Positions 1-9,333 of a stretch of 64,000 nucleotides of DNA are shown here, piece after piece (within the stretch, counting starts at the first letter, position 1; the number at the start of each line of letters is the position of its first letter). Source of the DNA: Furfurilactobacillus milii (GTDB lineage Bacteria > Bacillota > Bacilli > Lactobacillales > Lactobacillaceae); the NCBI RefSeq assembly GCF_009863985.1, contig NZ_WEZT01000021.1:34969-98968 (forward strand), read 5' to 3'. The notes under the pieces were generated by a model. It made no database searches, had not been told where the DNA came from, and saw nothing but the letters and a program-made list of their open reading frames with translations. The position numbers and the translations under genes are program-made.

Positions 1-97
1 CACTTGAACTAATTAATCAACGACCATTAAAAATACATCATCAACAGACTGCCATTGAAAGATTCCGGGCTTGTTCGGATTAAACTTGTAATTTGCC
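1..97 (+). mobile_element. Right end of an IS30-type insertion sequence
   Basis: Bases 3-83 read in frame as the last 26 residues of a transposase. They contain LELINQRPLKI, close to the LLEINQRPLKI seen in the IS30-type fragment near 14.9 kb. The stop is followed by a terminal repeat (76-97) resembling the end at 14996-15019. The element extends beyond the left edge of the window. It abuts and truncates the ABC exporter gene on the minus strand. Assignment to the IS30 family is inferred from the shared C-terminal motif and end sequence. Confidence 0.7.
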
Positions 98-454
98 AGA
101 TTCAAAAAATTGGGTGTCTAGTTGGAGGATGGACTGATAAAGTTCAGTGCGCAAGTTTGTGATTGCGCCCTGGCTCATGACGCCCATGTAATACGTTGAT
201 ACATAATTTAGAACACCTAAAATGACAGCAGTTCCCAGTAGTCCCACTACGACTACGGTTAACAATTGAATATTATGACGTGGTATTACGTGATCGATGA
301 TAAATTGCGTGTATTGCGGAATAACAAATTCGAGCAATGAAATGATAGTTAGTGCAAAAATGTTGAGAATTAACAACCATCGATGATGCAAGACTTGCCC
401 GAATACAAATTTAAACATTTGTCCAATTGTGACTCTTGATGTCGGTTGAGCCAT
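98..454 (-). pseudogene. ABC exporter, N-terminal fragment cut by an IS
   Basis: Only about 119 residues of a membrane-ABC exporter subunit (MsbA/MdlB-like, type I exporter fold) remain. ATG at 454 is chosen because GGAGGCGAC lies just upstream; an earlier GTG at 475 overlaps that ribosome site. Two hydrophobic segments are visible (about residues 25-47 and 62-85), followed by LRTELYQSILQLDTQFFES, the usual start of the first intracellular loop. The IS end follows at once, so the remaining membrane segments and the whole ATPase domain are missing. Translation would run through the IS end and stop at 80. No transport function is expected. Confidence 0.75.
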
Positions 455-558
455 AGTAATGTCGCCTCCGTTCACAAATAACTATGTTTTTAGTTAATCG
501 CAAACGAAACATAAGACTAACAATTATTACTCCAAGGTTTATGTGACTTAACAAACGG

Positions 559-1026
559 TCATTTTGCTGAATTAACCAGCCATTCCACAATATCGTAAGC
601 ATGTAGGGCATCATATAAGTGAACGTGATGGTTAAAATGAATTTCGACTATCGGTGTTTCTGGATTAAAAGTCGCACCATTGTGCGTATCAAACCACTGC
701 TGAATTTGCGCGTTTGTGAGGTGTTCATTCTCTTGCTTATTTTTCATCATGTCAGCAGGTCGTCGCCAAATAGAGACAGTGGCTTTTGTCTTGACGGTAA
801 AATTTGGTTCACTAATCAGCGCACGCACGGCATCTAAATTATCCATGATGCGATTAATTTGGTGACGTTCTGTGAGCAATTCTTTTACTTCCTCTAAATC
901 TGCATCGGTTGCATAATTTCTCAAAAAGGTACGCATTGTATTGCGGTATGACAAGTAACGTCGATGGTCTTTGTGGGAGTCATTGTATTTTTTTTGAGCT
1001 TTTTTCTGAGCTTCACTGAGTGGCAT
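559..1026 (-). CDS. Conserved hypothetical protein with basic N-terminal helix
   Basis: A 155-residue protein of unknown function. ATG at 1026 is preferred over GTG at 1038, because AAGGTG sits about nine bases before the ATG and overlaps the GTG start. The first 50 residues (SEAQKKAQKKYNDSHKDHRR, then an Arg-rich stretch and DLEEVKELLTERHQ) look like the small helical proteins found in lactobacilli and their phages, which may bind nucleic acid. The C-terminal half has many His residues (HFNHHVHLYDALH) but no motif I recognise. It is followed, on the same strand, by the truncated ABC exporter. Confidence 0.6.
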   Translation of the reverse strand: MPLSEAQKKAQKKYNDSHKDHRRYLSYRNTMRTFLRNYATDADLEEVKELLTERHQINRIMDNLDAVRALISEPNFTVKTKATVSIWRRPADMMKNKQENEHLTNAQIQQWFDTHNGATFNPETPIVEIHFNHHVHLYDALHAYDIVEWLVNSAK

Positions 1027-1047
1027 GACGAGCTTCACCTTTCATTT

Positions 1048-1986
1048 TTAATTCCGTGTATGAATAGCCTCAATGGTCGAGGCCATGCTTGTTTCAAATG
1101 GTGTTTCAATGAGGTGACCATAGTGTTGTTCATACTTCGTACCTGCTAAGTATAACGGATGCTGAGTGAGTGGGTACATTTCTACCATTTCCTTCATATC
1201 AGCATTGAACAGGCCACTGAGTTTTAGCATTGATTTTGTCATTGTCAGGACAGGCTGATGTTCATGGGCGATATGTTTAGCAAGTTTAATAAGGGACTGG
1301 CCGGTAATTCGTTGACCAGGGATATTCCAGACCTGATTGTATGCGTTGTCGTCTAGGGCAATGTTGGTCATCATCTTAGCTGCATCGGGAAGGTAGACAA
1401 ATTCTCTTTCAACATTTTTAGGTCCAATATAAACGGTTGGTTGATGGCGCGTAATGCCAATTAAGGTACTGCCAAGGTAAGTATTTACGCCTGCCGATGG
1501 ACCAAAGTAGTCGGGTAGACGAAAAAGGGCAACGGGCACGGACTGATTAGTTTCGTCGAATAATAGTCGACTTAAGGCAGCTTTAGTATGTCCTTTACGT
1601 GTCATGGGTCTCAGTGGTGCATTTTCAGTTACGTACTTGCCATGGCCCTTGCCATAAGCATATATGCCATCAACAAAAGCAACTTTTGTATGCAGTGCCT
1701 TTGCGGCTGCCATAACAGACTGTGCTAACGGTATTTGCCGCGCAACGGTTTCGTGATATGGAATAGCAGCACATTGAACAATGAGGTCCACGTCTTGGCC
1801 GGCACTAATAATGTCATCGACTTTAAAAACGTCGCCGGTGGCCGATTCTAAATTCGGCCAAAGTGATGAAAGTTTAGACTTTGTTCGTCCAAATACCTTT
1901 ACAGTGATGCCGCGTTGCACGAGTTCATTAACCATAACTTGTCCTGTTCCACCTGTTGCACCCAGTACTAAAACTTTATTTACCAT
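1048..1986 (-). CDS. NAD(P)-binding SDR-like protein (NmrA/epimerase type)
   Basis: A 312-residue atypical short-chain dehydrogenase. The Rossmann dinucleotide motif GATGGTGQ is at residues 9-16, followed by a basic residue (R34) at the end of strand 2 that suggests NADP(H). A YAYGKGHGKY segment near residue 110 is in the place of the catalytic Tyr-x-x-x-Lys, but the spacing is not canonical. That points to an atypical or regulatory member that may act on a sugar, flavonoid or quinone substrate; the substrate cannot be told. It lies 21 bases before the hypothetical gene ending at 559 and may be co-transcribed with it. Confidence 0.75.
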   Translation of the reverse strand: MVNKVLVLGATGGTGQVMVNELVQRGITVKVFGRTKSKLSSLWPNLESATGDVFKVDDIISAGQDVDLIVQCAAIPYHETVARQIPLAQSVMAAAKALHTKVAFVDGIYAYGKGHGKYVTENAPLRPMTRKGHTKAALSRLLFDETNQSVPVALFRLPDYFGPSAGVNTYLGSTLIGITRHQPTVYIGPKNVEREFVYLPDAAKMMTNIALDDNAYNQVWNIPGQRITGQSLIKLAKHIAHEHQPVLTMTKSMLKLSGLFNADMKEMVEMYPLTQHPLYLAGTKYEQHYGHLIETPFETSMASTIEAIHTRN

Positions 1987-2056
1987 TATCAGTGACCCTC
2001 TTTTATTTTGTTAGTCATCAAATGATAGTGCATGTACTATTAAAAAGTCAAATTTA

Positions 2057-2470
2057 TTATAAGTGCTTATAGAAACGTTTTTGATCATGATCATTCACAT
2101 AATTTAGATGTTTATAAAAAAGGTGGGCGTTAGTTCTTTGTTTACCAGAATTAAGCCTCATTCCCTCTATACCGATGCTAACGGCTATTTTCTCTAGTGC
2201 ATGCATCAGAGACTGACCAATGTGGTTTCCTTGAAAGTCCGGCAGAATTGCCAATGCAAGAATACTTAGTAGGGGTCCGTGATACAAAGTTTGGCAATGT
2301 TCAGCATGAATGTAGCCAACGATCTGTTCTTCTCGTTCAGCGACCAGAATAATATCATTAATATGGATGACTTTATGTAATTTTAGTCAAACTGAATGCA
2401 TAGCCAAGTGCGTCTGCGTTGATTTCTGTTAATGCTGCAACGTCAAACAAGACTGCTGAACGAATTTTCA
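2057..2470 (-). pseudogene. GNAT acetyltransferase, frameshifted
   Basis: The N-terminal part starts at ATG 2470 (MKIRSAVLFDVAALTEINAD, a typical GNAT start) and reaches a stop after SLTKIT near 2380. One frame over it resumes as HKVIHINDIILVAEREEQ and continues through LAILPDFQGNHIGQSLMHAL, the acetyl-CoA binding loop Q/R-x-x-G-x-G/A (here QGNHIG), to YKHL at 2057. A short stretch is also missing at the break compared with the family. The gene is either inactivated or affected by a sequencing indel. Upstream GGAG supports the start. Confidence 0.75.
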
Positions 2471-2629
2471 TGATAGTTCTCCTTTTTTGGAGGTATCCGA
2501 TTTATGAAGCCCTTAATATAGGCGTTTCCACGCATCTCAACTGATATGGATGGCAATCTTTAACATTTTGTATCTATTTATAGGTGTATTAGCTTGAACT
2601 TTTATTTGAATGGCATTACAATATCACCA

Positions 2630-2659
2630 TGATATCAAATCAATATTGAATCGATATCG
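2630..2659 (+). promoter_or_regulatory. Candidate operator of the ribbon-helix-helix gene
   Basis: Two 8-bp palindromes of related sequence, TGATATCA and CGATATCG, lie two helical turns apart (about 22 bp centre to centre) directly upstream of the ribosome site of the RHH gene. Paired short palindromes fit dimer-of-dimer binding by Arc/MetJ-type regulators, so autoregulation is a reasonable inference. Confidence 0.4.
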
Positions 2660-2673
2660 AAAGGGGCGAAACG

Positions 2674-3009
2674 ATGGCGGATAAACCGAAGGAAAAACGG
2701 TTCTTGCTAAGACTCGACGAAGATTTGTATGACCGTTTGGCTGCAGCGGCTGATCGTGAAAATCGGAGTGTAAATGCCCACATTGTGACCATCCTTGCAG
2801 CTAGTGCAAAACAGACCACGTTTGAACATCGTCAAATTATTGGCCAAGCAATTGCGGGTAAACAGTTGAATCAAAAGAATGGGTTAGTAGAGTTGTCGGG
2901 GATTTACTATCGCTTTTTGATTGAGAACAACGATCCAGTGGATGCTAAGGCAAGCTACACCGTATTGGAAAGCAATGGCAATATTTTAACGTTAAAAAAG
3001 ATCACGTAG
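2674..3009 (+). CDS. Ribbon-helix-helix protein with small C-terminal beta domain
   Basis: A 111-residue protein. Residues 7-47 (KRFLLRLDEDLYDRLAAAAD, then ENRSVNAHIVTIL) match the Arc-type ribbon-helix-helix DNA-binding fold: one basic beta strand, two helices and the SxNxxI turn. Residues 70-111 are predicted beta-rich, with a pattern (GLVELSG, YRFLIEN, then NGNILTLKKI) that resembles the OB-like C-terminal domain of NfeD proteins; this second assignment is tentative. AAAGGGGCG precedes the ATG. The next gene, 106 bp on, encodes an SPFH protein, the usual partner of NfeD domains. It may repress its own operon through the palindromes at 2630-2659. Confidence 0.75.
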   Translation: MADKPKEKRFLLRLDEDLYDRLAAAADRENRSVNAHIVTILAASAKQTTFEHRQIIGQAIAGKQLNQKNGLVELSGIYYRFLIENNDPVDAKASYTVLESNGNILTLKKIT

Positions 3010-3115
3010 GTTGCCAGTTTTTTTCAGGATTACAGCTTTAGATTTTTGAAAATAGTGAGATGTCGAAACTACGACAACACTGACTAAACTCAGCACATTG
3101 AAGGGGGAAATTATT

Positions 3116-3934
3116 ATGCTTGGATTTAAAATTGTACCTCAAAATAATCAGGGATTAATTGAAACGTTGGGCCGTTACCGCCACAGCGTAGAGTCAGGAC
3201 TGCATTTTTACCTACCGTTTTTCCAAAAGATTCGCAACGTCAGCTTGGCGATGGAACCGTTAGCGCTGCCTAACTACTCCATTATCACAAAGGATAATGC
3301 GGACGTGTCAGCCAGTCTGACGCTTAACTTCCATGTCACTGACGCAGTTAAATACCAATATGAAAACACGGATTCTGTAGAATCAATGGCGCAACTCGTG
3401 CGTGGTCATTTGCGTGACATTATTGGCCGCATGGATTTGAATGAAGCGCTGGGTTCCACGGCTAAAATCAACCAAGAATTGACGTTAGCTATTGGTGATT
3501 TAACCAACACTTACGGCATTAACGTCGATCGGATCAACATTGACGAGCTGACACCATCTAAGGCCATTCAAGCCGCGATGGACAAACAGCTGACTGCTGA
3601 TCGTGAAAAAGTGGCCGCCATTGCTCAGGCTGAAGGGGAAGCCCGCTCGATTCAATTGACGAATAAGGCTAAAAACGATGCATTAATGGCCACTGCTTCT
3701 GCTGAGGCTACTGCCACGCGGACCCGCGCCGATGCTGAACGTTACCGGATTGACACTGTCCAAGCTGGGTTAGCAAACGCAGATGACAAGTACTTCCAGA
3801 ATCAGTCAATCAACGCCTTTTCACAGCTAGCTAATTCCAATGCGAACACGATTGTGGTACCAAACGACGGGGCTGATCAGTTCGGCAAATTGCCAATTGT
3901 GGGCAAACTGTTGGAAAAGGGTGCAAACAATTAG
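3116..3934 (+). CDS. SPFH/band-7 domain protein (prohibitin/flotillin-like)
   Basis: A 272-residue SPFH protein; proteins of this type oligomerise on membranes and organise partner proteins. ATG at 3116 is chosen because AAGGGGGAAA lies 6-12 bases upstream; the in-frame TTG at 3098 precedes that site. Residues 1-160 are the SPFH domain, including GLHFYLPFFQKI, DNADVSASLTLNFHV and a prohibitin-like LRDIIGRMDLNEAL. Residues 165-220 form an Ala/Glu-rich coiled coil (AAIAQAEGEARSIQL). No N-terminal membrane helix is seen, so attachment would be peripheral. It is probably co-expressed with the RHH gene upstream. Confidence 0.85.
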   Translation: MLGFKIVPQNNQGLIETLGRYRHSVESGLHFYLPFFQKIRNVSLAMEPLALPNYSIITKDNADVSASLTLNFHVTDAVKYQYENTDSVESMAQLVRGHLRDIIGRMDLNEALGSTAKINQELTLAIGDLTNTYGINVDRINIDELTPSKAIQAAMDKQLTADREKVAAIAQAEGEARSIQLTNKAKNDALMATASAEATATRTRADAERYRIDTVQAGLANADDKYFQNQSINAFSQLANSNANTIVVPNDGADQFGKLPIVGKLLEKGANN

Positions 3935-3961
3935 CTTGAGCTGTACAAAGAAGATGAGCGA

Positions 3962-4449
3962 ATGAAAATCACCATTCGGCGGCCAATTAGTACTGATCAG
4001 CCAACTGATATTGCTTCGTTATATTACCGTGTTTGGCAAACGGCTTATCGTGATATTTTGCCAGCAGGGTTTCTGAACGCACTTTCTGTGGACAGTTGGC
4101 ATCCTGAAGAACGATGGTCTAACACGTTACTTGCCGTTGATGAACAGAATACAATCTCCGGCGTGTGCACGTTTGGCCCGAATCGTAACGATGACTATCC
4201 GAATACGTCGGAAATCTATTCGTTATATGTTGATGACGGCTGTCGTGGCAAGGGAATCGGTCATGATTTACTAAGCCAAGCGCTTGGCATGATGCCAGAC
4301 AATCGGGACTGCTTTGTCGTTGTGCTTACTGAAAATCGCTCAGCGCGCCACTTTTATAATTCAAACAAAGGGGTGAACCTGAAACGTCGGTGACCAAGTA
4401 TGGTTCAATCAATGAGGTAACGTTGGTTAAAAAGGGCACTAATGCATGA
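3962..4449 (+). pseudogene. GNAT acetyltransferase, frameshifted near its C-terminus
   Basis: Residues 1-135 read as a GNAT N-acetyltransferase: IRRPISTDQPTDIASLYYRV at the start, then SEIYSLYVDDGCRGKGIGHDL carrying the acetyl-CoA loop RGKGIG, then LTENRSARHFYNS. At about 4364, in an A-rich stretch, the frame breaks and an early stop falls at 4393. In the other frame the natural end continues as RGEPETSVTKYGSINEV and stops at 4449. A one-base deletion explains it. The core domain is intact, so residual activity is possible. It starts 28 bp after the SPFH gene. Confidence 0.7.
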
Positions 4450-4525
4450 ATAAAAGTCCGCTTATTCAATAATCAAAATGTGTTAATTTGAATGAAAAAG
4501 TTAGGCTTTAAAAACAAATTTAATT

Positions 4526-4566
4526 GCCTGCTAGCCGCTTACTAATGCGGATAGACGGGCATTTTT
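4526..4566 (+). terminator. Possible rho-independent terminator
   Basis: An imperfect stem (GCC...GGC and CCGC...GCGG) is followed by a run of five T. It lies after the frameshifted GNAT gene and before the acetyltransferase. The stem is weak. Confidence 0.35.
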
Positions 4567-4616
4567 AGATTGTCGGCTTTTGCATGAAAACGGAATTAGT
4601 GCTAGCGTTATACACA

Positions 4617-5224
4617 TGAAAGCAATGAAAACACAACGCGAAATCATGACCGCCGGCGAAAATTATAATCAGTTTGATCCCGAACTGATTGCGCGCCGAG
4701 TGGAAATCCGTCAGCAATTGCAGACGTTAAATGCAGAACCGGACAATGACAAACGTAACCACGGTTTTCAGGATTTGTTGGCAGACAGTGGCCCGCACTT
4801 CTTTGTGGAAAGTAACTTCCGTTTTGATTACGGTTGGAACATTCACATTGGGGATCATTTCTACGCCAATTATGACAATACCTTTTTGGATACGTGTCCC
4901 ATTACCATTGGGAGTCATTGTTATTTTGGTCCAGACGTTGGGCTGTACACGCCAATCCATCCGTTAACGCCTAAAGAGCGGAATGCGGATGTCGAACTTG
5001 GTGCTCCGATTACTATTGGCGATAGTGCTTGGTTTGGCGGTCATGTGACCGTGTTGCCAGGTGTTACGCTGGGAAACAATGTGGTCGTTGGGGCCGGGTC
5101 AGTTGTCACGAAGAGTTTCGGTGACAATGTTGTCATTGCTGGAAACCCAGCAAGAATTATCAAACGTGTGCCTGAGGCTAAATCTTCAGTTGAAGCGGCA
5201 GAATTAAACACACAAAAAGTTTAG
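4617..5224 (+). CDS. Hexapeptide acetyltransferase, maltose/galactoside O-acetyltransferase-like
   Basis: A protein of about 202 residues (from ATG 4617) of the Maa/LacA family, which transfers acetyl from acetyl-CoA to sugar hydroxyls. The N-terminal helical domain (MTAGENYNQFDPELIARR) precedes a left-handed beta helix with hexapeptide repeats (ITIGSHCYFGPDV, ITIGDSAWFGGHVTVLPGV). The catalytic His lies in YTPIHPL, and the acetyl-CoA end motif is VVGAGSVVTKSF with GNPARIIK. Start choice is uncertain: neither ATG 4580, 4617 nor 4625 has a good ribosome site. It ends before a strong terminator and stands alone. Confidence 0.85.
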
Positions 5225-5293
5225 AGTGATCAATCCTGGCAGGTGACTGCGAGGACTGACGTTCATTTGTATATTCGGCGTTAGCCAATTTTT

Positions 5294-5339
5294 AACGCTG
5301 TGCAGGTGGTTCACTTCGGTGTCGGTGCACAGCGTTTTT
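5294..5339 (+). terminator. Rho-independent terminator of the acetyltransferase gene
   Basis: A perfect 11-bp stem (AACGCTGTGCA with TGCACAGCGTT) with a 21-base loop is followed by five T. It separates the acetyltransferase from the BCCT gene. Confidence 0.85.
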
Positions 5340-5416
5340 GTGTGGAAAAGAATTTTAGATTCGCAAAAATAGGCGAGTGTTGTGGCGGGAAACTGCAACA
5401 CAGCCATATCGCGCTC

Positions 5417-5437
5417 GCAGGTGCTTAAAGCGCCTGC
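5417..5437 (+). promoter_or_regulatory. Hairpin just before the BCCT ribosome-binding site
   Basis: GCAGGTGCTT pairs with AAGCGCCTGC to give a near-perfect 10-bp stem with almost no loop (eight pairs in practice). It sits 20 bases before the AGGAGG at 5457-5462. There is no T run, so it is not a terminator. It could protect the mRNA 5' end or affect translation. Confidence 0.45.
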
Positions 5438-5468
5438 TCACGCTCACCCAAAACTTAGGAGGATTATT

Positions 5469-7049
5469 ATTTTAAAGCGTCAGAATGTCGATCGAGCTGT
5501 CTTTGTACCAACCATGATTCTGTTTGGAATCGTGTCCCTGGTGTTAATCATTGGTGGCTCAGCCGTTCAGCAAACGATGAACGCGGTCTTGTCATTTCTC
5601 ACGACGAAAACAGAATGGTTGTACGTCTTGATTTACGTCATCAACTTCATTTTCTTCATGGCGTTAGTGATGTCTAAATACGGGCGCATCAAGTTGGGTA
5701 AGCCTGGTGTTAAGGCTGACTACAACGGCTTCCAGTGGGGGAGCATGGTGTTTGCAACAGGGATTGACGCCAGCATTTTAATGTTGAGTGCCACGGATCC
5801 ATTACAATACCTACAACATCCCGCATTTGGTGCCAAACCATTCTCATCTGCAGCTTATGTTTACGCAAACGTTGTTGGTGAATTTAACTGGGGTCCAATG
5901 GCCTGGATGATTTTCGCCACTGCTACTATTGCGATTGCCTACACGATGCACGTTAAGGGCAAGCACGTTCAACGTTTGAGTGCTGCGATTCCGTTGTTAC
6001 AGGGACCTGGCCGGACACGTCATGTGTTACGTCAACTGATCGACTTTCTGGTTGTCTTTGGGATTATGGGTGGGATTGGCTCATCCATTGGGATGGAAAT
6101 TCCTGTCATTGCCAAAGTTCTGAGCACCATCACTGGTGTGCCAGATAACATTTATTTGAAATTGGCCTTATTCGTTGTTTTGTTCATCTTATTTGCGCTG
6201 ACGGTTTACGCCGGTTTGAATAAAGGCATTAAGAAACTATCAGCATGGCACATTTACCTTGCAATTGGATTCTTAATTATCGTTTTGTTGGTCGGTCCTA
6301 CTTTGAAACTGATCGGCGGCGAGGGGCAAACGTTGGCACTGATGGTTCAACACTTTACCGCAATGTCGTTTAACAAAGCTAATCCTGGTGTAAACAGTTT
6401 TGCGCAACACCAAACCATGTTCTACTGGGGCTGGTGGTTGTCTTACATGCCTGTTATGGGTTTGTTTATCGCACGGATTTCTCGCGGTAAAACCATTCGT
6501 CAGGTCATCGTCGGCATGTTAACGTACGGTGTTGGTGGTTGTTTAAGCTTCTACGCGGTCTTAGGTGGCTACGCATTATGGTTACAACAAACTGGCACGG
6601 TTAACTTAGTTCACATCTTGAACACGCAGGGCCAGGCATCGGTATTGGCTGCGTTGATTCAAACGTTACCGATGAAAATGATTATGTTAGTGATGTTCTG
6701 TCTATCATGTTTCGTTTTCTTGGCAACAACGATTTCATCCTCTGCCTTTATCGTATCTTCGTTCACCAGCCTGAAACTTTCAGGTACCGAACAGCCAACG
6801 CGTTGGAACCGGATGGCCTGGGTAATTATCTTCATCGTCTTCTCACTGGGAATCGTTCTAGTGGGTGGCTTTGAAACCGTGCAAGCGATTTGTACGATTG
6901 CGGGATTCCCGTTGATCTTTGTGGCATTACTATTGCTGCATTCCATTTATCAGTCCGTCATGACGGATCCTTCTGTTCAACGTGCAAACTTGGTCGCACC
7001 GGCCAACGAGCGGCGTGAATGGATGCGTCAACGTTTATCTGAACAATAA
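5469..7049 (+). CDS. BCCT-family transporter (betaine/carnitine/choline)
   Basis: About 526 residues with twelve hydrophobic segments, typical of BCCT carriers that import glycine betaine or related trimethylammonium compounds with H+ or Na+. Family marks are FNWGPMAWMIFA, the GIGSSIGMEIPVIA stretch and the signature WGWWLSYMPVMGLFIARISR before KTIRQ. A perfect AGGAGG at 5457-5462 points to AUU at 5469 as the start. The ORF is open further upstream to GTG 5382, but that start has no ribosome site and would add a basic, non-hydrophobic extension. It is a single-gene unit bounded by terminators on both sides. The exact substrate is unknown. Confidence 0.85.
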   Translation: MLKRQNVDRAVFVPTMILFGIVSLVLIIGGSAVQQTMNAVLSFLTTKTEWLYVLIYVINFIFFMALVMSKYGRIKLGKPGVKADYNGFQWGSMVFATGIDASILMLSATDPLQYLQHPAFGAKPFSSAAYVYANVVGEFNWGPMAWMIFATATIAIAYTMHVKGKHVQRLSAAIPLLQGPGRTRHVLRQLIDFLVVFGIMGGIGSSIGMEIPVIAKVLSTITGVPDNIYLKLALFVVLFILFALTVYAGLNKGIKKLSAWHIYLAIGFLIIVLLVGPTLKLIGGEGQTLALMVQHFTAMSFNKANPGVNSFAQHQTMFYWGWWLSYMPVMGLFIARISRGKTIRQVIVGMLTYGVGGCLSFYAVLGGYALWLQQTGTVNLVHILNTQGQASVLAALIQTLPMKMIMLVMFCLSCFVFLATTISSSAFIVSSFTSLKLSGTEQPTRWNRMAWVIIFIVFSLGIVLVGGFETVQAICTIAGFPLIFVALLLLHSIYQSVMTDPSVQRANLVAPANERREWMRQRLSEQ

Positions 7050-7064
7050 TATTGATATCTTCTT

Positions 7065-7103
7065 AGTCACTTACCTACATTGCTGTTGGTGAGTGACTTT
7101 TTA
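7065..7103 (+). terminator. Rho-independent terminator of the BCCT gene
   Basis: AGTCACTTACC pairs with GGTGAGTGACT (11 bp) around a 12-base loop and is followed by a T-rich tail, 15 bases after the stop codon. Confidence 0.85.
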
Positions 7104-7120
7104 TTTAGGAGCAATGCTCC

Positions 7121-7310
7121 CCGCTTACGGTTGTCCGCTTTTGAACCCTCCTTTGGGACCGGTTCAAGCCCGAAGTTCGCGGTCTTTCACCTCGTCACCG
7201 AGCCTCGTGAACCCATGAGTCTCAGTAACCGTCCTCGGTTGTGAATTCGGATAGACCGCCGAATTCACAACCTTTTCACAGTCGGGTTCAACGCGGACGC
7301 CCTTCAGCTC
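7121..7310 (+). repeat. Structured intergenic repeat, copy A (forward, unpaired)
   Basis: A member of the 190-bp family. The closing stem is GTCCGC...GAACCC with GGGTTCAACGCGGAC. The conserved GGGACCGGTTCAAGCCC and GTCTTTCACCTCG follow, then a CTCG/GAG arm, and a hairpin GGTTGTGAATTC with GAATTCACAACC. Unlike the other six loci I see no inverted partner in the following 250 bp. Confidence 0.8.
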
Positions 7311-7560
7311 ACATCCTTGTCAGTTCGCTTCATTTACGGTAAAAGAACAGCGATTAGGTCAGTATGTTAATATGCTTTTGCTCAAATTTTTTTGCAACCA
7401 TATTATAGAGGCAGATCCTTTAAAAGAAGAACAACCGGTTAGTTGAGTTGACGAACAGTAAAGGTTTAAGAAAGTGTTCCGCTATTGGTGACGTTAGCCA
7501 CTTGTTTCCGTTTGAAAACGCTGGGCTGTGATAAGCTGGGCGCACTTGGAGGGGACAGGA

Positions 7561-9008
7561 TGTATAAAGAAGATTTACTGAACAAACGTGATCGGTTGGC
7601 GTACCGCATTATTTTGGACGTGTATCTGCAGAATGGTGAGACTACGCTAGCAGGAATCAGTCAGCGGCTCCAGACGCCATTGTCCAGTGTTAAACGTTAT
7701 TTGACGGGCTTAGGGCATGATCTGGCACCGTGGACGAGTAGCCGAGAAGTTCGTTTTGAGGTCAACGGCACTAAAGTGATTTTCCAGTTATTAGGAGCGG
7801 TCACAATTGATGAATTGCTTGTCAAACAGCAACTGCAGACGGCCGATAACGTGGTATTACTTAAATTTTTATATCAACACGGACTGCGTTTCCGAGCGCC
7901 TCAATTGATGAACGTTATGCACGTGAGCGAAGCGTCACTATATCGAAAGTTAAAAGTGCTTAACGCGTTGTTAGCGCCATTTGATCTGAAGGTGACAAAC
8001 GGACAGTTGGTTGGCGACTTAAGTCAGTTGCAATTCTTCTATTTTAATTTTTGGCGGACAATTGGAGAACACCTGCCAGCCAGCGATGATTTTGATTTGA
8101 TGAGAAACTGGCTTACTAATGAAGGTTTTCGTTTAGATGACCATCTGGTTGACCGGCTTCAAGATTGGTTAGCCATTGTGCAACATAGCGTGAATAGTCA
8201 GTGGTCATATCGCCGTGAAGCGCCACTAAATAGTCAACGATTGATGCGGCACACATCAATTTTTGAACGTTTGCGAAAAGAGTCCGAATGGCCGGCGACA
8301 AAACGTCAGGCGATGTTGCTGTTCATCTTGTTACACAGTGAGTTTATGTTTACAGATCAGATGTGGCAGTGCCTGTTGTCGACCAAAGAAACATCGATCA
8401 TCAGGTTAGTGCGCTTGGTGACGACCTGTAAACAGGCATTACGTGACGCCTGGTTGGGCGTGCCATTGCCGGGGATGCTCACAGAGCAGCGACTTGCTGG
8501 CATTTTCATTGTGCCAATGGTGACTGTCGGCGATGTACAAATCTTTGATGATGTAAGCTTCCATTATTTCACGAAAACTTTTTTCCGAAGCACTGATCGG
8601 CGAGCGTTTGACCGCGTTCAGTATCAACTGACACACACGAAAAGCGTTTGGATCAATCAATTTGTGCGCCGTCACTGGCCGTATATTGAGCGTCGTTTGT
8701 GGCCTTACTTAGTCGTTCAATCACGGCGGGTGCCACTTCATGTTGGTCTGGCGCTAGGATTTTCGAAGACGGTGACACAGTTTGCCAAACGGGCGTTGAT
8801 GGATATTCTGACGCAAACATTAGCGGTGACCATCAGTGATTATCAGGTCGGGGCAGCATTTGATCTCGTTGTTGTGAATGAACGAACCGCTGCGATGGTT
8901 TCGGATAGAACGGGCACGCCAGTTGAGAAGATCACAGAGTTGGGGACAGAACGGGATTATCGGCGAATCGCACGCCGGTTAAAGGAATTATTAGAAAAAC
9001 GCGATTGA
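7561..9008 (+). CDS. Mga/AtxA-like virulence-type transcription regulator 1
   Basis: A 482-residue regulator. ATG at 7561 is chosen because GGAGGGGACAGG lies directly upstream; the longer frame to 7485 lacks a ribosome site. The N-terminus has two helix-turn-helix regions (about 10-70, ISQRLQTPLSSVKRYLTGL, and 95-150, LMNVMHVSEASLYRKLKVL, as in the Mga HTH domain). The middle resembles PTS-regulation domains, and the end (about 395-480) resembles an EIIB-like fold with RVPLHVGLALGFSKT and YDLVVVNE-type segments. Mga proteins activate surface-protein genes. The WxL gene 325 bp downstream is the obvious candidate target. A paralogue with the same layout starts at 10595. Confidence 0.75.
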
Positions 9009-9333
9009 CCGATAGCGGCATCGTTAGCTTAAATGTTTGCTCAATTAGTGAACGACGCTATGTAGGGTAACGATCGTTTGAAATACAATTTTTCCCGATA
9101 TAACAGGGTTTATTGACGTTAAATTACGGATAAAAGACAGACCTTTGTGGCCTGCTTTTTTTGATTGAAATACTGGCCGAAAGGGGCTCGATGATTGCTG
9201 GGTAAACTTGCTTTTTCACTCATTAATGGTCGTCTCAAGAACCAAAAATGAGCGCGAAAAAGAATGTCTTTCCGATAAAATAAGCAACGTGAATAGCGTT
9301 AGCCGAGGTTTCGCGTTAGGAGGAGAGGATGAC

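Noticed and set aside
5225-5460. A riboswitch upstream of the BCCT gene
   Set aside because: Only a terminator and one simple hairpin are visible; no known riboswitch core can be recognised.
9118-9165. Terminator before WxL gene 1 (GACAGACC...GGCCTGC then seven T)
   Set aside because: The stem is short with a mismatch; possible but not well enough supported to annotate.
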